Shown: positions 7,676-15,799 of the stretch, piece by piece
How the letters are laid out: the number at the start of each line of letters is the position of its first letter
Numbering within the stretch: position 1 is the first letter of the stretch
Assembly: GCA_947259215.1 (NCBI GenBank)
Contig: CAMYLJ010000032.1
Location: 1 to 61,564 of the forward strand
Length of the DNA: 61,564 nt
Direction of reading: 5' to 3'
From: an uncultured delta proteobacterium
Lineage (GTDB): Bacteria > Myxococcota_A > UBA9160 > JAFDET01
Translations under genes and position numbers: made by a program
Notes under the pieces: generated by a model
Seen by the model: only the letters and a program-made list of their open reading frames with translations
What the model was told of the DNA's origin: nothing
Database searches by the model: none

Positions 7676-8665
7676 TCAGCGACGCTCCGAGGCGGTCACG
7701 ACGTTGCGCTGCTCGTCCGACCCCGCTACCGAGCTCTGGCGCTCCTCCGCCACGTAGTAGAGGGGCCGGCCCTTCACCTCGTCGAGCACGCGACCGACGT
7801 ATTCGCACAGCACGGTGAGAATCAGGAACAGGCACAGGTACATCACGGCGTTCTGCATGGACTGGGTGACCCAGCCCTCGGCCACCTGCTCCTTCAGCAC
7901 GAAGATCGCCACGATGTAGCCCATGTAGAGCAGGTTCAGCAGCGCCACGGAGAGCCCGAACAGGCTCATCAGCCGCAGGGGCTGGTTCGAGTTCGTGACG
8001 ACGATGTTGACCGCCAGCCGCACGCCCTCCCGCAGCGTGCGTTGCCGCGCGCGATCGCGCCGGATGGCCGGATCGTACTCGACGGCTTCCGTGTCCAGGC
8101 CGACGGACGCGGACAGGGTGCGCAGGAAGCGCGCGCGATCACGCAGCTGCACCAGCGCATTCACCGCGCGCCGGCTCATGACCCGGAAGTGCGTGGCGTT
8201 CTGCTTGATCCCGAGCTGGAGCACGCGGTTCGCGAGGCCGTAGAACAGCCGCGCCCCGAGTCGGCTCGACCACGGCTCACCGACCCGAGTGCGGCGCACG
8301 CCGTACACGATGTCGGCGCCGCCGCGGCAGCGCTCGACCAGCTCCGGCACCAGCGCCGGCGGATCGACGCCGGGAAGCATCACCACCACGAAGTCACCGA
8401 TCACCGTATCGAGCCCCGCCGAGATCGCGACCTCCTGACCGAACGATCGCGTCAGGCGGATGAGACGCACGTGGCGCTGCTCGCCGAGCAGCTCGTTCAC
8501 GCGCCGCACGGTCTCGTCGCGCGAGCCGTCGTCCACCAGCACGATCTCGTAGTGGGTGTAGTGGTCTTCGAGGAGCTGCCCGACCTCTTCCACGAAGGGC
8601 CGGACGAGGGCCGCATCGTCCTGGAGCGGTGCGATCAGCGAAACGAAGCAGTCGGACCTGGCCAT
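7676..8665 (-). CDS. Membrane-anchored family 2 glycosyltransferase (GtrB/ArnC-like), altered DxD
   Basis: A 329-residue GT2 with a catalytic N-domain (VSLIAPLQDDA, IVLVDDGSRDET, RSFGQEVAISAGLD) and two C-terminal membrane helices (about 232-258 and 270-295), the layout of GtrB/ArnC/DPMS enzymes that charge polyprenyl phosphate. Where these enzymes read MDADLQ-type residues, this one reads VMLPGVDPP, so the first metal Asp is lost. Activity may be reduced or metal use changed. The start ATG 8663-8665 lies nine bases after the FAD oxidoreductase stop. Confidence 0.9.
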   Translation of the reverse strand: MARSDCFVSLIAPLQDDAALVRPFVEEVGQLLEDHYTHYEIVLVDDGSRDETVRRVNELLGEQRHVRLIRLTRSFGQEVAISAGLDTVIGDFVVVMLPGVDPPALVPELVERCRGGADIVYGVRRTRVGEPWSSRLGARLFYGLANRVLQLGIKQNATHFRVMSRRAVNALVQLRDRARFLRTLSASVGLDTEAVEYDPAIRRDRARQRTLREGVRLAVNIVVTNSNQPLRLMSLFGLSVALLNLLYMGYIVAIFVLKEQVAEGWVTQSMQNAVMYLCLFLILTVLCEYVGRVLDEVKGRPLYYVAEERQSSVAGSDEQRNVVTASERR

Positions 8666-8674
8666 GCTCCTCCC

Positions 8675-9835
8675 TCAGGCCCGCGCGGAGACGTCCAGAC
8701 AGTCGAGCACGTCGTACACGTTGTCGATCTTCGAGCCCATCACGCACGAGAGCCCGGGCAGCCCGCAGTCCTCCTGGAGCAGGATCGGCCGGCCGTCGTC
8801 CACCTCGTTGCGTGGCAGCACCGTCTTGACCTCCCAGAGCGAGTCCACGTGGCGCGCGTCCGCGATGGCCGGAAGATAGCGCTGGGCGTCCCGCAGCATG
8901 CGGGGGAACGCCGTCTCGCGGGAAGCCCGCTCGAGCATCGCGTAGGCGTCGCGGTGCGGGAAGCCCTCCCCCTCCTGCCACTCCGCGTGGGGGGTGTAGC
9001 GCACGTGGCTCAGGGTCTGGAGGCCCCGGTCCGGGAAGGGCATGCACGAGAAGAAGGGGCCGCACATGACGGTGATCCCCAGCCCGCGCAGGGGCTCGGG
9101 CACCTCGACGAGACACAGCTCGGTCAGCTCCTGCTTGAGCTCGATGCGCGGCAGGCCGGAGTCCGTGAGGAGCTGGTTCAGCCGGGAGTAGGTGCAGTTG
9201 AGGACGCGCTGCGCGCTGAACTCCCCCTGCTCGGGCTCCGCGTCGCCTGCGCGCCGCACGCGCACGCGTAGCCCCCCTCCTTCCCGCGCCTCGATCCGGG
9301 TCGCCTCGACGCCCAGGTGGACCTCGACGCCCGCCGCGTCCAGGTCGCTCGCCAGCCGGTCGCGGAGCTTGCCCGCGTCGAAGGCCGTCTCCTGCACGCG
9401 AAACACCCCCTCGACGAGCCGCGGCTCGAAGAGGTCGCGGATCGCCTCGGGCGCGGGCTCCACCGGCGCTTCGATCAGGTGGCAGAAGCGCTCGAACTGC
9501 GCGGCGGTCACCTTCGAGCCCACGCGCGCGACCGCGTAGATCTTCTCGAAGGCGTCGTCGATGCACTCGCGGTACTCCTCGGTGAAGCGCGGGAAGTTCA
9601 CCCGCGAGCGCCGGGCCGTGACCACGCTGCGGGGGTAGTGGTAGCCGTTGTGGACGCGCGCCTGGTTGGCGTAGGAGGCGCGGCGCAGCAGCTCGCGCTC
9701 GCGCTCGAGCAGCACCACGTCGAGCCCGCGTTCGCGCCGCAGCAGCAGGGCGAGCACGCAGCCGTAGAATCCGCCCCCGACGACCACGGCCCCGTGCTCG
9801 GGCCGGCGGGGTGCGGGCGGGGAAGCGGCGGCCAT
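8675..9835 (-). CDS. FAD-dependent oxidoreductase (DAO-like)
   Basis: A 386-residue flavoprotein of the D-amino-acid-oxidase / glycerol-3-phosphate-dehydrogenase fold. The FAD dinucleotide motif AVVVGGGFYGCVLALLLRRE is near the N-terminus, followed by LLERE. Distinctive blocks are NQARVHNGYHYPRS and the C-terminal GLPGLSCVMGSKIDNVYD. Start taken at ATG 9833-9835, just before the Rossmann motif; an upstream start at 9925 would add about 30 low-complexity residues. It leads the five-gene glycan operon and is divergent from a GT-C gene. Oxidation of a sugar or polyol precursor is inferred from context. Confidence 0.9.
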   Translation of the reverse strand: MAAASPPAPRRPEHGAVVVGGGFYGCVLALLLRRERGLDVVLLERERELLRRASYANQARVHNGYHYPRSVVTARRSRVNFPRFTEEYRECIDDAFEKIYAVARVGSKVTAAQFERFCHLIEAPVEPAPEAIRDLFEPRLVEGVFRVQETAFDAGKLRDRLASDLDAAGVEVHLGVEATRIEAREGGGLRVRVRRAGDAEPEQGEFSAQRVLNCTYSRLNQLLTDSGLPRIELKQELTELCLVEVPEPLRGLGITVMCGPFFSCMPFPDRGLQTLSHVRYTPHAEWQEGEGFPHRDAYAMLERASRETAFPRMLRDAQRYLPAIADARHVDSLWEVKTVLPRNEVDDGRPILLQEDCGLPGLSCVMGSKIDNVYDVLDCLDVSARA

Positions 9836-9944
9836 GCCGGTAGGATCGGACGACCGCGCCCCCCGCGGTAGCCCTGCGGCCAGCCGCAGCCCCCGTGGGG
9901 CGCCCCTCGATCCGAGTCCCGTCATCGGCTAGGAATTGCGCCCG

Positions 9945-11897
9945 ATGCCCGCTCGGGTAGGCCCGGCCCCCCCGGTCCCTCCGCTCGCCGTGGGGCTGGC
10001 GTGGCTGGCGGGGTACATCCTCCTGCTGGTCCTCGTCCCGCGCCACGTCCCGGTGGCCCCCGACGTGGCGAGCGCCTCGGCGCTGGCGGGCTACCACACC
10101 GGCGCCGCCTACTTCGCCGTCGCGGCGTGGACCGTCCTGGGCGTGCTCGCCTGCGCGCTGCTGGCGCGCAGCGGCCGCCTGCCCGCACCGGCGCCGGAGC
10201 CGGCCCCCGGGATCACCGAGACGGCCCGGCCGCGGGCCGCCCTGGAGCTCGGCCTGCTCTTCGCGCTGTTCGCCCTGGCCTACTTCCCGCCCTTCCTCGC
10301 GCGCTACGGGCCGTACTCCGAGGACCACATCTACCTCACCATGCTCCACCGCATGGCCGCGGGCCAGCGCCCGTACGTGGACTTCGAGTTCCTCTACGGA
10401 CCGCTCCTGATCCTGCCGGTGCACGCCTGGGTGCAGACCGTGGGCTTCTCGATGAAGGCCTACTACGCCCTCACGGCGCTGATGGAGGGCGCCCAGGCGA
10501 CGCTCCTGATGGGCGTGCTGCGTCGCTTCCTGCCGCGTCCGCGCGAGCGCTGGCTGGCCTTCCTGCTGCTTCAGCCCTTCCTCCTGAACACGCTGCTGGG
10601 CGTGAACTGGAACGGCCTGCGACGCCTGGTGCCCGTCTTCGTGCTGCTGCTGCTGGCCCGGCGTCCCACGCAGCCGGCCGTCATCGCGGGCGCCGGGGCG
10701 CTGCTCGGGCTCCAGCTCGCCTACTCGCACGACTACGGGGTCGCCTGCCTGGCTGCGGCGCTGGCCGTGTTCGGCTTCGAGGTGCTCCAGGGCCGGCTCC
10801 GCGCGCTGCCAGCGGCGCTCGCGTTCGTGGCGGTGTCGGGAGCGGTGGGCGTCGGCGTCGCCGCGCTCCTGCTGGGCCACGATCTCCCGACCTGGCTCGC
10901 GCTCGCCCGCGAGCTGGTGGCACGCTACGACGCCGGCGAGGCGGGCTTCGCCTTCCGCTGGACCCTCAACTCGCTCGCCGCCTTCACCCTGCTGACCGTC
11001 GCGGGCCTGGGCGTCGCCCGGGGCCTCTTCCCGCGCTCGCCGCGCCCTGCGACCGCTGGAGACCGGCTGCTCCTCGCCGGCCTCGCCTACGCGTTCGTGA
11101 CGCTCAAGAGCGGGCTCAACCGCAGCGACTTCTGGCACCTGGACGCGGCCTTCCTGCCGCTGGCCGTCGCGGTGCTGCTCCCGCTTCCGCGGGCCGCGTT
11201 CGCGCTGGAGCCCGGCGCCCGCAAGCTGGCGCGCGCGGCGCTGGCGATCGTGGCCGTCACCGCCCTGATCGGGATCCTCCCCATCGGCAGCCACGTGGCG
11301 CGCGGCTGGCTGGCGGGCGCGGTCGACGTCGTGGCGGGACGGCCGGCCGGCGTCGCGGACCCGCCGCGCCTGCGCGCCGCCTCGCTGGCGCTCGAGAACA
11401 GCCACCCCGACGCGGCCAGCCTCGAGCTGGGCGCCTGGCTGGCCGAGGATGCGCGGGCTGCGCGGCCGGTCCTCTTCTACGGCCTGGCCTGGTCGCTGGG
11501 CAAGCAGGTGGGCGTGCCGAAGTCGGACTTCCAGAACGACGAGTTCGTGTACTCCGACGAGCGGGCGCTCGGGCTGCGGCGCTTCCTCGAGGAGCGACCC
11601 AACGCGCTGGTGGTGATGCACCGCTTCCAGTACGAGCGCCTCTTCGGCCTCTCCGCGGCGGACCGGTTTCCGGAGCTCGACTTCCTGGCTCGGCCCTCTG
11701 CGCTCAAGCGGATCGCGCGCTGGACGACGAGCGTCCACTACGACGGCGTACCCCTGGAGGTGAGGGCGCGGGATGCCCGCCTCGCGCGGAGCGCGGGCGC
11801 GCTGCTGGTCGAGCGGTTCGCCGAGACCGCCCGCTTCGGCGACTGGGTGGTGCTCGAACGGGCGGGGAGCGCGGGATCGCTGCCCGGAGGAGAATGA
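9945..11897 (+). CDS. Polytopic membrane protein, GT-C glycosyltransferase-like
   Basis: A 650-residue protein with about ten or more membrane helices and a soluble C-terminal third. The first periplasmic loop carries an acidic pair in PYSEDHIYLTMLHRMAAG followed by VDFEFLYGPL. This is the arrangement of GT-C glycosyltransferases, which use polyprenyl-phosphate sugars and an acidic motif in that loop. The ATG at 9945 is preferred over a TTG nine bases earlier. It overlaps the next gene by four bases (ATGA). Specific donor and acceptor are unknown; the GT-C call rests on topology and the loop motif. Confidence 0.75.
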   Translation: MPARVGPAPPVPPLAVGLAWLAGYILLLVLVPRHVPVAPDVASASALAGYHTGAAYFAVAAWTVLGVLACALLARSGRLPAPAPEPAPGITETARPRAALELGLLFALFALAYFPPFLARYGPYSEDHIYLTMLHRMAAGQRPYVDFEFLYGPLLILPVHAWVQTVGFSMKAYYALTALMEGAQATLLMGVLRRFLPRPRERWLAFLLLQPFLLNTLLGVNWNGLRRLVPVFVLLLLARRPTQPAVIAGAGALLGLQLAYSHDYGVACLAAALAVFGFEVLQGRLRALPAALAFVAVSGAVGVGVAALLLGHDLPTWLALARELVARYDAGEAGFAFRWTLNSLAAFTLLTVAGLGVARGLFPRSPRPATAGDRLLLAGLAYAFVTLKSGLNRSDFWHLDAAFLPLAVAVLLPLPRAAFALEPGARKLARAALAIVAVTALIGILPIGSHVARGWLAGAVDVVAGRPAGVADPPRLRAASLALENSHPDAASLELGAWLAEDARAARPVLFYGLAWSLGKQVGVPKSDFQNDEFVYSDERALGLRRFLEERPNALVVMHRFQYERLFGLSAADRFPELDFLARPSALKRIARWTTSVHYDGVPLEVRARDARLARSAGALLVERFAETARFGDWVVLERAGSAGSLPGGE

Positions 11898-13720
11898 CCG
11901 ACGTGCTCGCCAACGCCACAGACGCTCCCAGCGCCCGGAGCGCCGCCCTGCCCGGCTCCCGGGCGCTCTCGGCGCTGCTCGTGCTGGGCGGGATCGCGGC
12001 CGTGGCCTGGCGCTGGGCGCGCTTCGGCGGCTATTACCCCGACGACACCTACATCACCTTCCGCTTCGCCAAGCACCTGGCGGACGGCGCGGGCCTGGTC
12101 TGGAATCTCGGCGGCGAGCGGGTCGAGGGCTTCACCTCGCCGCTTCACGTCTGGCTCCTCGCGCTCGGGCGGCTGGCCGGGCTGCCGCTGGGCACGGCTT
12201 CCGCGCTGGTGAGCGGCGCCGCGCTGCTCGTCCTGATCGGGCTGTTCGTCGCCTGCGTGCGGCGCGGCGCGGGGCGCTTCGGGCCGGAAGCGGCGCTCCT
12301 GCTCTCGCTCTACCTGGTGGCGGGCCATCTCTCGGTGCACGTCGGCAGCGGCATCGACACCCTGCTCTTCATGGGCCTCGCCGCCGGGAGCTTCGCCACG
12401 AGCCTGGGGCTCGCGGCGAGCCCGACGGCCGCCCGGGCCGCGGGTCTCGCGGGGATCAACCTGCTGGCGCTGCTCGGCCGGCCCGACGCGGCGCCGTTCC
12501 TCGCGGGCCAGGGGCTGGTCCTCGGGCTCTTCGGGATCCAGCGCTGGCGGAGGGACGCCGACGTGCGCCTGCTGCGGGCGGCGTGCGCCTCGTTCGGGGG
12601 GGTGGCCGTGGTGGGCGCGCTCTACCTGAGCTGGAAGCTGAGCTACTTCGGCTACCTCCTGCCCAACTCGTTCTACGTGAAGGCCAGCGCCCCCGGAACC
12701 TTCGCCGGCGTTCGTCACGTCACGCGCTTCCTCGAGGACGCGGGCGTACGCTACCTGCTCTGGCTGGTACCGCTGTTCGCGCTGCTGGACGGGCGGCAGC
12801 TGCGGGCAGCCGCCCGCCGGCCACGGACGCGCGAGACGGCCGCCCTGCTCGCCGTCCCGGTCGCGTGCTTCCTGGTCTTCTACACGACCACACTCCACGC
12901 CGTCTGCTACCGCTTCCGCTTCGAGTATCCGATGGCCTTCTTCCTGGCCCTGGTCCCCGCGCTGGTGCTCGGCGTGGGCGCACCGCTCGATCGCAGCTAC
13001 GCCTGGCTGGCGCGCCGGCTGCCCGCCGCAGCCGCCCTGGCGGCGATCGTGCTGCCGCTGCTGGCGCTTCCGACCTGGGCGTTCTGGCGCGACGTGCGCG
13101 ACGAGGACTTCGGCTTCCGCGACATGCAGGTGCTGCACTACGAGCCCATCGCCGACGCCCTGCGGCGCAGCGGCGCCGGCTCCCGCGGCACGGTCGTGTT
13201 CGACTCCGCGGGCTTCATCCCGTTCGCGAGCGGCTTCAGTCACATCGACCCCATCGGGCTCACCGACAACACGCTCTCGGGCCGCGAGCCCATCACCGCC
13301 GTCGAGCGCGAGGAGTACATCTGGGGCAAGCGACCCGACGTCTACCTCGGCCCGGTACCCCCGGCCAGCGCGGGAGCCGGCAGCGCGGCGCAAGACCCGA
13401 GGATCGAGAGCACCTACGTGGACACGGTGCTGCTGCAGCGGGCGCCGTTTGCGGAGTACCGACGCATCTTCGAGCCCCTGTCGCCCGAAGAGCGCCGGGA
13501 GGTTCTCCACCAGCGCATGCGCGAGCTGCGCGATCACTGGGTGGCGGTCGGCGAGATCCCCTACCCGTTCCCCCATCCCCCGGAGTACACGCATTTCATC
13601 TACGTGCGGCGCGACTCGCCCTTCGCCGCGGAGCTGATCCGCGAGCTCGAGCCGCTCGTGCACCGGCGGCTCCAGGATTTCGACTTCGCGGATCCGCTGC
13701 CCGGGGCGAAGCCCCGCTGA
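11894..13720 (+). CDS. Polytopic GT-C glycosyltransferase (DD-x-YI motif family)
   Basis: A 608-residue membrane protein with about nine or ten helices and a C-terminal soluble domain. The first periplasmic loop has YYPDDTYITFRFAKHLADG then VWNLGGERVEGFTSPLHVW, a conserved block of a GT-C family that includes AftB-like arabinosyltransferases and many uncharacterised proteins. The Asp pair is the likely catalytic site. The start ATG overlaps the preceding TGA (ATGA) with a GGAGG-type site in the upstream gene, so both GT-C proteins are co-translated. Likely role: adding a sugar from a polyprenyl-phosphate donor on the periplasmic side. Confidence 0.85.
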   Translation: MTDVLANATDAPSARSAALPGSRALSALLVLGGIAAVAWRWARFGGYYPDDTYITFRFAKHLADGAGLVWNLGGERVEGFTSPLHVWLLALGRLAGLPLGTASALVSGAALLVLIGLFVACVRRGAGRFGPEAALLLSLYLVAGHLSVHVGSGIDTLLFMGLAAGSFATSLGLAASPTAARAAGLAGINLLALLGRPDAAPFLAGQGLVLGLFGIQRWRRDADVRLLRAACASFGGVAVVGALYLSWKLSYFGYLLPNSFYVKASAPGTFAGVRHVTRFLEDAGVRYLLWLVPLFALLDGRQLRAAARRPRTRETAALLAVPVACFLVFYTTTLHAVCYRFRFEYPMAFFLALVPALVLGVGAPLDRSYAWLARRLPAAAALAAIVLPLLALPTWAFWRDVRDEDFGFRDMQVLHYEPIADALRRSGAGSRGTVVFDSAGFIPFASGFSHIDPIGLTDNTLSGREPITAVEREEYIWGKRPDVYLGPVPPASAGAGSAAQDPRIESTYVDTVLLQRAPFAEYRRIFEPLSPEERREVLHQRMRELRDHWVAVGEIPYPFPHPPEYTHFIYVRRDSPFAAELIRELEPLVHRRLQDFDFADPLPGAKPR

Positions 13721-13741
13721 CGCGCGCGAAACCCGCCCGGG

Positions 13742-15646
13742 CTAGAGGTACCCGAGGGCCTCGAGCTGGCGCCGCGTCTCGTCGTCGAGCGGCGCCGTCC
13801 CGCCCTCGCCGTCCGGGCCGGCGCGCAGGGCGGGCCGCGCCGCACTCCAGGCGTCCAGCCGCTCGCGCAGGATCCGGGCGCGATCACCCCGCTCGCGGGT
13901 CCGATCGCGCTCCTCGGGCGGGTCCGCCGACAGGTCGTAGAGCCGGCTCGGCCCCCCGTCCCAGACCACGAGCTTCTCGCCGCCGCCGCGGATCGCGCGC
14001 ATGGGCCAGCGGAAGTCGCCCATCCCCCGCTGCATGGGCAGGCTCAAGCGCACGAGACGGAAGTAGTCCGGGTAGACCTCCGCAAACGTCTCTTCCCGCG
14101 CCTGCCGCGCTCCGTCGGCGTCCGGAAGCAGGCTCCGGCCCTCTCCCAGGCTCGGGTCGAGTCCCGCGAGCGCCAGCAAGGTCGGTCCCACGTCGAGCGT
14201 CTGGTACGCGCCCGCCACCCGCTCTCCGGCCGGCATCCGTCCCGGCGCCCGGATCACCAGGGGCACGTGGAGCAGGGCGTCGTTCAGCGCGAAGATGTGA
14301 CCCCAGCGGCCGTCCTCGCCGAGGTTCTCGCCGTGATCCGACGTCACCGCGATGGCGAGGTCGTCGAGGCGCACGTGTGCGCCCAGCACGGCGAGCAGTT
14401 CCCCCAGCAGGCGATCCTGGTAGGCCACCTCGGAGCCGTAGAGCGACCGCACGACGTCTGCCTGGGGCCCCTTCCGAATGCGCAACGAATGCCAGCGCGT
14501 CGACTCGAAGCGCCGGGTGACGCGGATGGCGTCGAGGTTGTCCACGCGGCGATCCGCCAGCGGCGGGTGGTAGGCCTCGTGCGCCTCGAACAGGTTGACG
14601 AACAGGAAGAACGGACGCTGGGGGTCGCGCTCGCGCAGCCAGGCGTCGACCCCGACGACCGCCTCGGCGGCGCCCTGGTCGATCCAGCGTTCGAAGCCGA
14701 CGCCCGTGAAGCGCATGAGCCGCGCGAGGACGAGCCGATCCTCCTGACCGAAGGCGGCCCGGGTGACGGCGAACCCCTGCAGCACGTTGGTCAGGAACAG
14801 GTATCCGTTGGACACGAAGGCCGCGCAGTCGTAGCCCGCGTCGGCGAATCGCTCGGCCAGGGTGGAGAACCCGTCGTCCAGCCAGCGGCGATTGCCGAAC
14901 CAGGCGCCGTGGCTGCGCGGGTAGAGGCCGGTGAAGAGCGACGCGTGGGAGGGAATGGTCCACGGAGACGGGCTGATCACCTCTTCGAACACGGTTCCCT
15001 CGGCCGCCAGGCGCTCCACCACGGGGGTGGATCCGGCGGGCGCGCCGTAGGGCGAGAGGGCGTCGGCGCGCTGGGTGTCGAGCACGACCACCACGACCGA
15101 GCCCGGCGCCGCGGCCGGCGGGCCCGGCGCCGGATCCGGCCTCGGCGCGGGCCAGGTGCCCGCGGCGGCGATCCAGGTGCCGGCCAGCAGCAGCGTCCCG
15201 GGGATCGCGAGCATTCGCGAGCCGGGATCCGCCAGCCGCAGGAGCCCGTCCGGAAGGCAGCGGGCCACGAACCCTCCCAGCGCGGCGGCGGCACCCAACG
15301 TGGCGACGAGAGCCACCGCGGTGGCGGAGGTGAGCCCTTCCACAGGCTCGAGCGCCACGGCACGCCAGGCGATCCCGGCGGCGGCGAAGAGCGTGAAGGT
15401 TCCCGCCGCAGCTCCCAGCAGCCAGGCTCCCTGCCCCGCTCGCTTCCCCGCGCCCGCCAGGCGCGCAGCGAGCCACGCCGGCACGAACAGGGCGAGCATG
15501 CAGCCGGCGCCCAGCACGGCCGCCAGCGACATCGCGGCCACGGCGTCGCGCATCGGCAGCGCGTCGGTCACCCAGGCGATCTCGAGCGCCTGTGCGGCCG
15601 CGCCTGCCAACGCACCCCCTCCGGCGAACGTCAGCGCCGCTCTCAT
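13742..15646 (-). CDS. Membrane sulfatase-fold enzyme with Thr nucleophile (phosphotransferase-like)
   Basis: A 634-residue protein with about five or six N-terminal membrane helices (to ~residue 180) and a C-terminal alkaline-phosphatase/sulfatase-superfamily domain. Metal-site blocks are VVVLDTQRADALSPYG and TSDHGENLGEDG. At the position of the sulfatase C/S-x-P-S-R motif it reads PWTIPSHASLFTG, so the nucleophile position is Thr230 and the Arg is His. Formylglycine sulfatases need Cys or Ser, whereas LtaS-type phosphoglycerol transferases use Thr. Transfer of a phospho-group onto a glycan or lipid is therefore as likely as sulfate hydrolysis. ATG 15644-15646 chosen because the membrane region starts there. 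Confidence 0.88.
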   Translation of the reverse strand: MRAALTFAGGGALAGAAAQALEIAWVTDALPMRDAVAAMSLAAVLGAGCMLALFVPAWLAARLAGAGKRAGQGAWLLGAAAGTFTLFAAAGIAWRAVALEPVEGLTSATAVALVATLGAAAALGGFVARCLPDGLLRLADPGSRMLAIPGTLLLAGTWIAAAGTWPAPRPDPAPGPPAAAPGSVVVVVLDTQRADALSPYGAPAGSTPVVERLAAEGTVFEEVISPSPWTIPSHASLFTGLYPRSHGAWFGNRRWLDDGFSTLAERFADAGYDCAAFVSNGYLFLTNVLQGFAVTRAAFGQEDRLVLARLMRFTGVGFERWIDQGAAEAVVGVDAWLRERDPQRPFFLFVNLFEAHEAYHPPLADRRVDNLDAIRVTRRFESTRWHSLRIRKGPQADVVRSLYGSEVAYQDRLLGELLAVLGAHVRLDDLAIAVTSDHGENLGEDGRWGHIFALNDALLHVPLVIRAPGRMPAGERVAGAYQTLDVGPTLLALAGLDPSLGEGRSLLPDADGARQAREETFAEVYPDYFRLVRLSLPMQRGMGDFRWPMRAIRGGGEKLVVWDGGPSRLYDLSADPPEERDRTRERGDRARILRERLDAWSAARPALRAGPDGEGGTAPLDDETRRQLEALGYL

Positions 15647-15748
15647 TTCCACCGCATCGGCACGGATCGGACTTCCTGGAGTCGCCGCCGGGATTCCACG
15701 TCTCGGAGGCGATACTCTCTCCATGGTAGTGGATTCGCGTCCGAACCG

Positions 15749-15799
15749 ATGAACGAGCCGCCCTTCCCGGCCGGGCGAAGCGCGGGAGACCCGACCTGA
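15749..15799 (+). other. Short leader frame before the GT2 gene
   Basis: ATG 15749 opens a 16-codon frame that ends at TGA 15797-15799, exactly where the GT2 reading frame has its only near-start codon (CTG 15796). It could be a real leader peptide. It could also be the true N-terminus of the GT2 separated from it by a one-base error or mutation. Confidence 0.3.

Noticed and set aside
8394-11738. Very long antisense open frames (over 1100 codons) on the minus strand across the FAD oxidoreductase and GT-C genes
   Set aside because: They are full of Arg/Gly/Pro/His with no domain and lie antisense to genes with clear motifs. Stop codons are rare by chance at this GC content.
10001-14520. Long plus-strand frames overlapping both GT-C genes and the sulfatase-fold gene
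   Set aside because: Low-complexity translations in shifted frames; the accepted genes carry the family motifs and coupled starts.
15794-15799. Programmed frameshift at the GT2 start
   Set aside because: No slippery heptamer is present; a non-standard start or a missing base is simpler.
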